Assembly (NCBI RefSeq): GCF_037038585.1
Contig: NC_092526.1
Span: forward strand, 37,461,501 to 37,525,500
From: Patagioenas fasciata
Taxonomy: Eukaryota > Chordata > Aves > Columbiformes > Columbidae
Reading direction: 5' to 3'
Length of the DNA: 64,000 nt
In this document: piece after piece, positions 40,260 through 51,039 of the stretch
Layout of the letters: each line of letters starts with the position of its first letter
How positions within the stretch are numbered: the stretch's first letter is position 1
Notes under the pieces: model-generated
The model's database searches: none
The model's input: only the letters and a program-made list of their open reading frames with translations
What the model was told of the DNA's origin: nothing
Translations under genes and position numbers: made by a program

Positions 40260-42720
40260 TTTCAGGGCAGGGCACAACACAGCGAGTCCTTTTATAAAGT
40301 GCTTCATGTATGTGCATGTCAGAGGTAACAGCTTCTGGGTCTTGCAAATGTAATTGTCAGTCTTTGCTGAGCTTTAGCCATAGAATCTGCTTTCAGCATC
40401 TCTGCACTGGGAGCAATGGAAGGCAACGTCCCTCCTGCTTTTTTGCCCCCACTGCTAGCGTTACTGCATTGAAAGACTCAGAGATAAGGAAAAACACAAG
40501 CTTGGAAAAGCAATTACATCCTAGAGGTGTGCTCTTTCGATGGAGGAGTTTTAAACTACAGGAGGCTTGGTAAATATTTGGTATTTATTTAGGTATGTCT
40601 TCTTTCTCCTGTTATAAATCATCTTTGAAATCTAAATGTAAAATTAACGTTGTTAAACAGTAGGGAAGTGTTTGTTCTTATCATTGGTTCTTTTTCAGCA
40701 CCATTTGGAAAAAAAATTTGGGGATTACACATATGTAAAGGAAATATTTGAGTCCAAGTATTGTCACGTTGTGCTAGCTCTTGAGAAACTTAAAAGCAAA
40801 ATTGATTTGTGACTGAAATACAGGATGTTAATCAGCAAGAGTCTGAAAAATCGGATTTTTCTTTAGTTTAATTCCATGTATTTAATTTGAAGGTATAGGA
40901 CTTTATATAGGCAAAGACACTTAAAAATCTAGTTATTAACCTGACCAGTCCCTGAAACTGTCCAAATGTAATGTTGTTCCAGATGTTAGTGGTACTGCTC
41001 CTTGTTTATATTATTTCTCAGCAGCTGTTAAGCTATTTGAAAAAAATGACTCAGATGGGTGGTACTGGTATTTGGTGCAGAATCTGCCCCCAAGGGGCAT
41101 GTAATTACATAAATGCGCCCAATAAGTATCATTTTATCAGGACAGCAAACCAAATAACATTCCTTCAGCCTGATGTAAATTGCAAAGGGCAAATGTTATC
41201 ACAGCCTCTTGACAGAACAGGCTGTATTGAATCTTATGACATTTTTTTTTTGATCAAGAGATATAAAATTATACAACTTTTTTTCTTTTCCCCTTGCCTA
41301 TATATGAAAGAGAAATTTTATCCTCCTGATGTGTGTGAACACACAAGCTTCACTTATGTGAGTAATCCTCTCTAAATAAGCAAGCTACTTTTGGGGGGGA
41401 AAGGTGTATACATGAAGACGAGCTTGCATATGTGGTTCTGCAGGCATCGTACTCAGGAGACCCTGCTCCTGTTGTCCTTAGCATGCTAAAATTACTGGAA
41501 TTACAGGAATGCAGGGCTGGGTTCCAAACATGCGGGCTGAATTTCGGTTTCTGAATGCAGCTAGCGCTCAGAATTGTACTGGTGGGCTCACCCATAGTAC
41601 AGCTCATGGGCTGGTTGGATCCTGCTCTCGGGTGCAGGTCCAACCAGACAATATAGCTTTAAATGCTAACAGAATTTAGCAGAATATTTGTTTTGACCGT
41701 GGAAGATACTTTTGCCATATTTGCTCTGAGTCAGTTTTGTCCATACTGTGGAACGAACGCATAGCTTCTGAATGCTTTTTCCTGTTTAACCTCTGTTTGC
41801 TGTCTGTTTTCCCATTCATTTTTTTTTCCCCTTTCCCCTGCTTTTCTCCCTCCCACACTCTTCCTTTGGAGTATTAGAAGAAAATTCCTATGTGAAAAAT
41901 CATGTTGTACTTGTAAGTTCCAGAAGCTTCTGCCGCAGAAAACTGAGACCGTTGTTCTGTCTTTAAAAAAGGAGAAACGCGTATTTTCATCTATAGCTCA
42001 GTGTGTGTTATTCTCCTGCAAAGCTTGGTTTTCTTTCAAAGAAACCACAATTGTATGTATAGTCCCTGAAATATGTTCTGTATGTTTCATTCTCTGCGTT
42101 AAGGAAATCTAGTACATTGGATGTGTCTGAAAATCAGCATTCCTTGATACAAAGATAGATATGTGATAAAGAGGAGTAAACCTATTCAACTTTCAGTTAC
42201 TAGAGAAATCGTTATCTGTGATTTGTTGACTATAATTTGAGGGGTGTGGATGGGTGGTAATTTTGTAAAAAATTGCTTCCTGGCATTTTAACTGTCCTTT
42301 TTTTCCCTACAGAGGTGCCTGGTGCTTCTCTAATTTCTGACAGATACAATCCATAAAATTTGCGTCAAATAGGAACACAGCAGTAAAATATGAAACCTGA
42401 CTAGAAAAGACCAGAAAAATGACACTACAGTAAAACTTTGCAGCCAGTCTCGCAGAAATTTATCAGTGATACTGTGCTCAGTGCTCTGTGTTAAGAAGTA
42501 AAAGCGAGGGGAACAGTTCCTGGAGATTTCAAGTGGTGTCTTGATTTGAGCATTTCAAAGTACTCCATAAGCCTTGTGCTAACACCTGGCAGCTAAAAAA
42601 TGATATGTGAAACTAAGTCAATGTTTTGGGGTTTTTATGGCAAAGAACTTAAAGAAGTTGCAGGTTACTCTTTTCAATGCAGTAAAACATTTCTCCTTTG
42701 TTCCTTTTCTTTTCTTCCCC
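40260..42720. other. 5' flank and probable untranslated region of CMKLR2
   Basis: Non-coding AT-rich DNA upstream of the CMKLR2 coding exon. A polypyrimidine tract with acceptor TTTTTCCCTACAG at about 42300-42312 could open an untranslated exon of CMKLR2, but no matching donor could be assigned with confidence. Confidence 0.4.
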
Positions 42721-42738
42721 AGAAAGCAACTGTACAAC

Positions 42739-43791
42739 ATGACATTTGAAGATTTTGAGAACTACTCTTATTTCTACGACCTGTCTGAGGAAGATGAGTC
42801 ACCCCAGTCCTCCCTCAGCATTGCCCATATGATTTCCCTTTCCTTTTACAGCGTGGCATTTCTGCTGGGAGTGCCAGGTAATGCCATCGTCATCTGGTTT
42901 ATGGGCTTTAAGTGGGATAAATCTGTTTCTACACTCTGGTTCCTCAATCTGGCCATTGCAGACTTCATTTTTGTCCTCTTCCTGCCCCTCTATATTACAT
43001 ACGTGGCAATGGGCTTCCACTGGCCTTTTGGGAAGTGGCTCTGCAAAATGAACTCGTTCATTGCGCTGCTTAATATGTTTGCCAGTGTTTTCTTCCTGAC
43101 ATTCATCAGCCTTGACCGCTACATCCGCCTAGTCCACCCAGTCTTTTCCTACAAGTATCGGACTGTAAGGAACACCTTCATTCTTAGTGGGATCATTTGG
43201 ATGGCAGCTGCAATTATTGGTGGCCCTGCCTTATACTTCAGAGACACAGCTACAATTCTTAACAATGTCACCGTCTGCTACAACAATTTCCATGTGAATG
43301 ACAGAGAAGTTATTCTGCTGACACATCACATTCTCATTTGGGTGAGGCTTGCGTTCGGTTACCTCTTTCCTCTAGTGACCATGGTCATTTGCTACTCATT
43401 GCTGATTGTCAAAGTGAAGAGGAGAACTGTCTTGACGTCCAGCAGGCTTTTCTGGACCATCATTGCTGTAGTTGTAGCTTTTTTTGTTTGCTGGACACCA
43501 TACCACATATTCAGCATTGTGGAGCTGTCTGCTCACCACGATGAAAACTTGCACGACTTGCTGCAGGATGGCATTCCCCTCTCCACTGGCCTTGGTTTCA
43601 TCAACAGTTGCCTCAATCCAATCCTCTACGTTCTGATTAGCAAAAAGTTCCAGGCCCAAGTCAAGACGACGGTCTCAGAGGTGCTGAAGTTGGCGCTGTG
43701 GGAGGTGAGCCGCTCAGGGACGGTCAGCGAGCAGCTCTGGAGCTCGGACAACACCCATACGCCCGGGCACTATTGTGAAACTGCTCAGTGA
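42739..43791 (+). CDS. CMKLR2: CMKLR2 (GPR1), chemerin receptor 2, class A GPCR
   Basis: A single coding exon gives a 350-residue seven-helix receptor; human GPR1 is 355. The start is taken at 42739, 16 bp behind a splice acceptor (CTTTTCTTCCCCAG, ending 42722), and aligns with the family N-terminus (FENYSY, acidic, with an N-glycosylation site N8). The frame stays open upstream to an ATG at 42607, but that part lies in the intron. Visible marks: GNAIVIW in helix 1, NLAIAD in helix 2, C102 for the conserved disulphide, D126-R127-Y128 at the end of helix 3, GGPALYFRDT and VCYNNF in loop 2, CWTPYH in helix 6 and NSCLNPILY in helix 7. The tail ends SGTVSEQL...ETAQ as in human GPR1. It binds the adipokine chemerin at the plasma membrane. 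It is convergent with EEF1B2. Confidence 0.96.
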   Translation: MTFEDFENYSYFYDLSEEDESPQSSLSIAHMISLSFYSVAFLLGVPGNAIVIWFMGFKWDKSVSTLWFLNLAIADFIFVLFLPLYITYVAMGFHWPFGKWLCKMNSFIALLNMFASVFFLTFISLDRYIRLVHPVFSYKYRTVRNTFILSGIIWMAAAIIGGPALYFRDTATILNNVTVCYNNFHVNDREVILLTHHILIWVRLAFGYLFPLVTMVICYSLLIVKVKRRTVLTSSRLFWTIIAVVVAFFVCWTPYHIFSIVELSAHHDENLHDLLQDGIPLSTGLGFINSCLNPILYVLISKKFQAQVKTTVSEVLKLALWEVSRSGTVSEQLWSSDNTHTPGHYCETAQ

Positions 43792-46700
43792 CTGAGCTTG
43801 TCACCATCCCTCTCCAAAAGAGCTGACAGGAGACTTGAAGGTGGTCTTGACTGTACATCTGACAGTCAGATGTGCATCTTTGCATGTACAGTTTTGTGTA
43901 AACAGCTGGCTTAATTGCACTTGCTGCTTTCCTTGCAAAGTTATTAAAGGACACGTCGTTAGGGTGTGGTGTATTTGCAGTGCACGCACAGCCTGAGCTG
44001 AGTGTTGTCAGCATAAGTGGAATTCCTCTAACTGGGTTTTTGATGGGGAATGTTGTTGTAATCCTGTTGTTTTGTTGTAGTTCCATACCTCATTGATATA
44101 AAAAAAAGCACATAATAATAATATTCCTCCTTGCCATCACTGATGACATGCTTGATCTAGGAATTCTCATCCAAGGGGTTGTGACCATACATCAATGGGT
44201 CAATGTCCTTGTTTTGTTAAAAACAGGACCAGTTCTCTTTTAGTGACAGTCTTGACTCCTAATTGTCTCATGTTGCCTTAAGGAGGAATCACCTGGAATT
44301 GTGTTTTCTCCCATTGCTCTTATACTCAAAACTAAAACAGGAGATCCCATGTTTTCTGGCCACTTATTCTTGTGCTTTTAGCACCAGTTGGATGCAAAAT
44401 ACTGAGCAGATGTTTCATATAGGTATTAGGCTCATTTGAAATGTGCAAAGAGGGAAAATGTTTCTTACAGAAGCTGAGATTCAAGGCCTCCCACCATACT
44501 TGTTGTCTTTTTATCTTTAAATTTTCAGGCTTAAAGAGGTTTACAACTATCAAGTTGCTTTTTATTGCTCTGTCAAAGGTAAAGAAATAATATAACGTTT
44601 TGTTTGCTTTAATGCAAATCTTCTGAAAATGGGCAGAGTGAATTCAACAATATTCTGTTACAAGTCTGCAGCCATATCTGCAGATGCATGTTAAGTGGAG
44701 TGGACCAGTTTCTGACACAATACCATGTAATTAAGAAGTTGAATGCGGGATAAAACTCCACCGTAAGTAAAAGCATAAAGCTTTGGGTGAATTTGAACTG
44801 TTTTTTTTTTTTTCCTTGTTATTGGCCTAGGTATATAGAATAAAACTGCCTTTCAGATAATCTACCTAGTTTCTATGGCCTGCCAACAGACTTAAGTAGC
44901 ATTTATACTGTAAATGAGGCCTTATATGTAAATATATTTGCCTTTATATTATACACATATGCATGCACGAGCCTATCCAGCATTGGTAGCTGTACAAACA
45001 GAAACAGTCTGTGGTTTGTGGCTGTTTCTTTGGGCTTTGGTTTCAGAGTTTGGCAGAGTCAGGTGGGATCAGTGGAATCTCAATGTATTTAACTTTGGGC
45101 TGGAAAGTTCCTAAGCAGCATTTTCCTTTGAGTCATTTGCTGCCTGGCACATAGCAACTAATCATAATATTTTGGCACTGTGCTGCTGAATGTGCTTAAA
45201 TCAACTGTTTTGAAGTTTTTCTTCGCATGTTCCCTGACGTCTTTCTAAGAATGATGTATTAGCACTACTCTCCTGACTGTACTCCAAGTGAAGTAATAAA
45301 ATGTTGTTTCTAAAGAGTGTGTTCATTTGCTTTTCTCAGCAGCAGTGACTGGCTAGGCTTAGAACAGCTCCTTCCCAAAGATTTTGGAAGATGAAAGCAA
45401 GCCCTAACTCTCTCAACTACAGGAATTAAGGCCTTTATATAGCTGATACAAACCTTGATATTCAAATGGGGGAACATACACATCTAGCATAAATTATCAG
45501 AAATCATACACTGTGACTAAATCGCTAAAACTGACTTAGCAGAAGCAACAGCTAAAGAATTGGCACAGGAGGGATACTGTGCATTAATTACAAGATGAAG
45601 CAGGTCCTTTAGGAGTTAGGTTTACAGAAAGTGGGGATGAAGCCCATAATTGTACTTACTTTGAGTCGTTAAATCGCCCTTTAAGCCTCCAGCAGGCAGA
45701 TTACCTTTTTTCTGAGACAAAGTATAAAATAAAGCTCTGGCATAATCTGAAATTGGCAGATCTTTAAATAAGAGGGCCTGCTGTGCCAGGTAACCACACA
45801 TAGATGCTTTATGAAAAAAGGACAAAAAAAAATCATCATTCTAGCTGCTGCTGTCAGGCTTTGGCACTGAGCATCTTCATCTCAGAGGGACCAAGATGGC
45901 ATTTAAAAGGCTTCCACTTCACAATCACAATAAATTATGTATCTCAGTCCAAGAAAAATCCTAGAAGTGTGAATTTGTCTAGCAGCTTGGCAACTTTGAC
46001 AGCTTTAAAATTTGTATCATTCCTACAGATAGTTGTTGGAAAAAAATTCAGTTCCAATAGGTTCTTTAAAAAAAGTCAAAAATCAATCTAGAAACCAACT
46101 TCAAGCCAAGTAACCAGCTCAAACTGCTGTTAATTCTGCTACTTTGCATATTAACTGAACACCTGTTATTTTGTTCTTTTAGCCTGGAGCATGCTTCAAG
46201 TAAATTTTCCACCTGCATGAGCTGCAGAGTGTGTTCCCTGCACCCCCAAGCCAGGGGCAGGACAGCAGATGCCTTGGAGCTCTTGCAGGTCCCTGCTGCC
46301 CCCTGGTTGCATCTGGGCTCGTAGCACCTGGCAGGGTCCTTGGGATGTGAAAGCCAGAGTTTTTAATCAACACCATGATTTACTTTACTAGTTAGGAAGT
46401 CCTGGAAAAAATGCAAAATTACATTACACACTTTGTCATCTTTAGTGTCTTGCAGCTGCTTCTAACTTCACCTACACTCCCTCAGAACAGCCAAGTTTTA
46501 GCTTTCAACAAAAGCCACAGTATATTTGGTTAGTCACCACCCTTACTAAACAAAAGGAAAGCATCCTGTTTAACTGCTAAAAAGTTACTTGCACTTCGCC
46601 TGAGCTCTGTACTTTTCCCTTAAAGCCATACCTTCTTCCAGAGGAATTAACAGCAATTTCCAAAAATGCAGCTTCCCCCAAAATGGAGTAGAGCATTTCA

Positions 46701-46868
46701 GATTTTTAAAGCCAGGTAAATGTTAAATCTGGATTGACAGCAAGTTTCCTCTGGTCAAGCTCTTGGGTGCTACAGTGGGGTGTTGGAGCAACCCTGAAAT
46801 TCAGTTTTATCTTCTACCTTACCCAGATTTTGAATTAACCACAGACACAGCCCAATTTTTGCAATTAC
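43792..46868. other. Convergent intergenic region CMKLR2-EEF1B2
   Basis: About 3 kb between two 3' ends, including the probable CMKLR2 3'UTR. T-run at about 44802-44814. No further gene, repeat or RNA was recognised. Confidence 0.55.
45295..45300 (+). terminator. CMKLR2: Candidate poly(A) signal for CMKLR2
   Basis: AATAAA, followed within about 25 bp by a GT-rich stretch (TGTTGTTTC and GAGTGTGTTC). It would give a 3'UTR of about 1.5 kb. An earlier AATAAA near 44838 is an alternative. Confidence 0.45.
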
Positions 46869-46869
46869 A

Positions 46870-46875
46870 TTTATT
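46870..46875 (-). terminator. EEF1B2: Poly(A) signal of EEF1B2
   Basis: AATAAA on the minus strand lies only 16 bp behind the stop codon (46892). It implies a very short 3'UTR, fitting the short 3'UTRs of this gene elsewhere. Confidence 0.8.
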
Positions 46876-46891
46876 CTAGATATATCAAGAC

Positions 46892-49800
46892 TTAAATCTT
46901 ATTGAAAGCAGCTACATCCATTGATTGTACATAATCTTCAAAAGCTGTTATTCTCTCTTCCAGCATATCTGTTCCAACTTTATCATCTTCAACAACACAC
47001 TGGATCTGAAGCTTTTTGATACCATAGCCAACTGGTACTAGCTTGGCTGCAAAAAAAAAAAAAAAAAGAAAAAAGAGAAAAAAGCCATTTAGTACTCCTT
47101 GATTGGTAGAATCTCTTCAAAATGCAAATATAAGATTGAACTGACCGAAGCAGTCTGCAGGAATACATAAAAACCATAATTTATTCCACATTATAGACTG
47201 CCAAATCAAAACCACAGCATTCACTACAAGGTGGTCAGAAAGGGTTTGTTTTTGTGGTCCCCCTCAGTGATGTGGGTGCACGATAAAGTCTTAAAGCCCT
47301 TAAAATCTGTATCTGAATCTTAACCTGGCCACTGCACCAATACACCTCTTTGACTATTTCAAGATACTGAAGTACTGTATTTTTTAATACCCACATTTTC
47401 AGATCAGCAGTGACCACAAGGTCTTATTAATGCATTAAGGGACTGCACTATCTCCGCTCTGCCTGCTTTTCTACTTACAGGATCCCCAGACCAAGCCATC
47501 TGCTTGAATGCTGCGAACACACTCCTCTAGCTTGGCCATGTCTGTCTCATCATCCCAAGGCTTCACATCAAGCAGGAGCGATGATTTTGCAACAACAGCT
47601 GGTTCTGGGGGAAGAAAATCACCATTAAAAGCTGGGAAATTTTCAAAAACTCATCAATATACTTGCCAACTACCTTTACAAAAACTTTTCCAATTTAATC
47701 AAGAACCTCCTCACATAGCTGTGACAGGCCTCCCTAATGTTCAAGATGCAGACACATATGTTCTTGAAAAATAAATCTCAGAAGAAAACACAGCTAAAGA
47801 AGCTAAGATTGTTTGTTACATAGTAAGTCCTGCTCAGAGGATCTGAGAAGGAGCTTAATGCTGTGTAACAGTTTCTTTTCCACAGAGGGAATACTGCAAC
47901 TGTTACAGTTCTCAACAGTTCCAGACCAGTAGCTGTGGAGGGACTTGCCTATTGCAGCTTCTTCTCTAAACGTTCAAAGAAAATCCTGGTGTTTTCTCCA
48001 TTTATACACAAAGCTCAGCCTTCAGGTAAGTCAAACAAGAGTGTATTAAGCAGGACAAAAACTATGTTAAAAGTTCCCATTCACTATGGGAAAAGCCAAG
48101 CTCACAGATAATTCAAGTGAAGCTCATTACTTTGGTCTCATTCCAGTCAAGTTAATCTACTACAGTTCATTGGTGTTTTCTACCCATCTTGTTCAAACAC
48201 AAGAAAATTAAGCTAAGCTTAAAAGTTGTTAGTAGACATACTTTTGGACTTCTTTGATTCATATTGGGCCAGACGCTCTTCCCTCAGTTTCTTTGCTTCT
48301 TCACTTTCCTGAAAGAGAAATCCAAGATCACAGGAAAGCACCAAAAGCCCGCATCTTTCAACAGTTACAGAAGTGACTGGCTCAGGAAAAAACAAATCAT
48401 CACAACCGTCAGCCGAAAGATGGTGATTTTTTGTTTTACTCATCATGTAACCAGTCAAAGTAGACAGTTTAGCCCACTGCAACACATTTCTTTCTAACCC
48501 TGAGAAAACAGCTGAATTTGAGAATTCCAAGCAGGATTTGGTTTTAAGGTTACAAATTTAAGTAGCTTAAACTAGTTAAGGCAAATTTTCATACCTGGGT
48601 ATTTCTAAAACCCACAAAAATAGTACAAAGCAGTCACAAGTACCTCCTCATCATCGGATCCAAAAAGATCAATGTCATCATCATCTTTGCTATCTGTGGC
48701 TGCACCTGTTGTGTCCTCAACATCAGCAGGGCCATATTTCCCCAAAGCCTTCTTTACTCCTGGCAAGCTGAAAGGAAACAGCAGGTATTATGAACCTATC
48801 CAAATGCCAATTTGTCAGTCAACCCAGAAGTGCATTAATAATAACAATGCTGTGTTCAAAAAAAAAAATCACTAATTCTGGTACTTGAAAACAAAACCTC
48901 CCCAAGTAAAATCTTCAGTGCTCCTGACAATACGCTAATTGAGATTACTCCCCTATTCAAACATTGCTCCTCTAAACTGACATGATCCTGCCCAACACTG
49001 CTGCTCCACCTAAGTATATAGTTAGAAAAAGCTTTCTATGGGAATAATTTATCTGCACTATATTCTGTGTAGGAAGTTATCAACTTCTTTTTCATGCTTC
49101 CCTAAAAATGTTTTCATTTGTTTAAAAACTGACACTGACAGAAAACATGTTGTTGCAAAGTAACTCTTTGGAAGTGTCAGTGAATGCTCCTCTCAGCTCT
49201 CAACAGCACAGGAAGGACCAGAACCCCCAGAACTAATCCTCTCATATAATTCTGTGGTTTTAGAATTAACTCATTGTTCTGTTTTTCCTGTGAACTGCCA
49301 TTAGAAGAGTAATAAAATCAACTTTCCTTTGCAGGAACTAAAAGCAGTTTCCACAGAGTGGACTTGGTGAAGCAAATTTAAGATCTCGGTCCCTTTTAAT
49401 ATTAAGAGTTTTGTAAACATAAAGTTGGGTGGCTCAGTCACCAGTCTAAGAACTCCCTCCAAACAGGACTGAGGCACACAGAGGAGGCAGTGTAGTGATA
49501 CTGACACTACCTATGCTGTACCTTTTTAGAGAGGCCTGCAGTCTCCATGGATGTCAATACAGCACCTTTCATGAACACTAAAATCACTAAAAAAGAAAAA
49601 AAGATAACATTTGCTTTCATATTTCCTCTTCTTTATGTTTCTGCATTGCAACTAATGGTTTAATTTTCCAGGACTAAAAACCTGAATGAACTATTCTCCT
49701 TAGTTATCATCTATATACTGTGTAATTATATTAAAGATTCCTATAGTACTTTCTAAACCATTTTGGTGTTGCCTTTATGCAGTTTACTGGCAAGTAACTT

Positions 49801-50498
49801 CCAGCTTTCACCGTATTTATCTGTGTAAATGGTAGCAACAAAACTCAAGCCTTATGAGCTTCAGCAGAAACGTCAACAACTGGACAGGGACACAATCTGG
49901 TTGCCTAAATTCTATGTGAAGGGTAATGTGCCGACAGAAGTTGGCTCTGCTTCTAGAGCAGCTCCTGTTCCAATGGCAACACAAGATGCCACGTGGTGCC
50001 ACTGAAAAACACTCTTCTGTTCAAATTAAATTAAAAAAAAACCAAACAAAGCAACCCTTCATAGTCAGCACATTTACTCCAAATTTACAGTTCAGCCATA
50101 CCTTGCCTTTTGCTTTTCGTACGACTTAATATGATTGTACCACCGAAGAGCATGACACAAGTCTGCAGGAGGTGGGGTGGCGATCGCTTCGAAGACTGCG
50201 ATATCAGCCTGAGAAGGGACGTACCTGCGGAGAATAACCCGAAATTAACCCCAGTTCCTCGGGGCACACAGGAAGGCGAAGCAGCGGCTACCGAGGAGCG
50301 AAACATTCCTGTGAAGGGCCCCCAGGCCCGGTCCCGTCAGGCCTGTGGGCCTCACCGCGGCCTGGCCGGGCTCGGCGCGCCTCCCCCAAGGCCCAGCACT
50401 CCCCCAGCCGCCTCTCACCCCTCGATATAGCTTCTGTCAGCCAGGAAATCATTGAGGACCCGGAGGCCAGCGGCGGACTTAAGGTCTCCGAAGCCCAT
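46892..50498 (-). CDS. EEF1B2: EEF1B2, translation elongation factor 1 beta (eEF1B alpha, GEF subunit)
   Basis: Six coding exons on the minus strand: 50498-50419, 50224-50102, 48767-48644, 48308-48242, 47604-47479, 47046-46892. All phases match and give 224 residues (human 225). The N-terminal GST-C-like part starts [20 protein letters not shown]; the acidic linker [17 protein letters not shown] contains the casein kinase 2 serine (about S105); the C-terminal exchange domain contains [28 protein letters not shown] and ends DVAAFNKI. The protein exchanges GDP for GTP on eEF1A in the cytosol. Intron 3 hosts SNORD51 and intron 4 an H/ACA snoRNA, so the transcript is also a snoRNA host. It shares a CpG-rich promoter region with NDUFS1, which runs the other way. 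Confidence 0.98.
47807..47943 (-). ncRNA. SNORA41: H/ACA box snoRNA, probable SNORA41
   Basis: Two hairpins lie in EEF1B2 intron 4. The 5' hairpin has a lower stem TCCACAG/CTGTGGA (47939-47933 with 47885-47879) and an upper stem AACTGTT/AACAGTT. The H box AAAAGA follows at 47879-47874. The 3' hairpin has a lower stem TGTTACA/TGTAACA (47870-47864 with 47820-47814) and an upper stem TCCT..CTCAG/CTGAG..AGGA. An ACA box follows (47816-47814 or 47812-47810), so the 3' end is uncertain by about four bases. The length of about 135 nt and the host gene both fit SNORA41, which sits in human EEF1B2; identity by sequence is from memory and should be treated as probable. Confidence 0.75.
48375..48456 (-). 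ncRNA. SNORD51: Box C/D snoRNA SNORD51
   Basis: In EEF1B2 intron 3. The minus strand shows a C box ATGATGA (48446-48440), a D' box CTGA (48412-48409), a C' box TGATGAT (48402-48396) and a D box CTGA (48385-48382), closed by a GACTGG/CCAGTC terminal stem. The 14 nt before D' (TCACCATCTTTCGG, 48426-48413) are perfectly complementary to the 28S rRNA segment CCGAAAGATGGTGA. Counting five bases from D' puts 2'-O-methylation on the second A of CCGAA, the A known as Am1511 in human 28S numbering and assigned to SNORD51. The human gene also sits in EEF1B2. Confidence 0.93.
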
Positions 50499-50530
50499 GA
50501 CGACTCACACACAAGGCCCCGCCGCCGCGC

Positions 50531-50566
50531 AAAGAGGCCCACTACCCACTGCGCCGCCTTTATATA
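50531..50566 (-). promoter_or_regulatory. EEF1B2: EEF1B2 core promoter: TATA box and 5'TOP-like start
   Basis: On the minus strand TATATAAA (50566-50559) precedes a pyrimidine tract CCTCTTT beginning at 50537, 29 bp downstream of the first T of the TATA box. That spacing fits the start site, and a C followed by pyrimidines is the 5'TOP signature of translation-factor mRNAs. The 5'UTR would be about 39 nt to the ATG at 50498. TOP control (mTOR/LARP1) is known for this gene class; the exact start here is inferred. Confidence 0.75.
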
Positions 50567-50849
50567 GCACTGAATCCCTCCGCGGTTGCGCACGCACACT
50601 TATCCCTCCGCAAGAATGAGCCGTGAAGTAGTTCCCCACGGGTTGGCTGCTCTGGTATACGGCGTGCATCGGACAGGACATCAGAGGTGCGGAGAAGGAT
50701 CGGAGTACTAAACGTGAAGTTAGTGATAAAGCCCAAGGAGCTTGTCAGTATCACAAGGGTACGGGAACATTTCTTGCATTGTCCCCGCCCCGCCCCGCCA
50801 GCACCAGCGGAAGTCGTCGGAATTGGACAACGAAAGAAGCGGAATAAGA

Positions 50850-51039
50850 CGGAAATTGCCGATCGTGGCGTGTGTGACGGTGGCCGAGAGGGCGCTGCTA
50901 GAACGGCGGAAATTGCCGAGTTCCATCGTTCGCCGATAAGCTGACGGAAATCCCCGAAGCGGTAAGTCCCGAAGATTGCCGAACGCGCACGTCAGAAAGC
51001 GACACAGGTCGCTGCGGCTGCCCTTCCGGAGATTGCCGA
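50850..51039 (+). repeat. Cluster of five 13-bp promoter motifs (CGGARATTGCCGA)
   Basis: Copies at 50850-50862 and 50907-50919 (identical), 50945-50957 (two mismatches: TCCCCGA for TTGCCGA), 50970-50982 (CGAAGATTGCCGA) and 51027-51039 (CGGAGATTGCCGA). All are in the same orientation, with start-to-start spacings of 57, 38, 25 and 57 bp. A weaker relative, CGGAATTGG, starts at 50818. The flanks between copies do not align, so these are repeated short sites rather than a tandem duplication. Confidence 0.8.

Noticed and set aside
42607-42738. Upstream in-frame ATG extending CMKLR2 by 44 codons
   Set aside because: The extension lies before a strong splice acceptor (ending 42722) and does not resemble the receptor N-terminus; the ATG at 42739 aligns with the family.
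46179-46376. 65-codon GC-rich minus-strand open frame between CMKLR2 and EEF1B2
   Set aside because: Short, without domain, and not linked to any exon signal.
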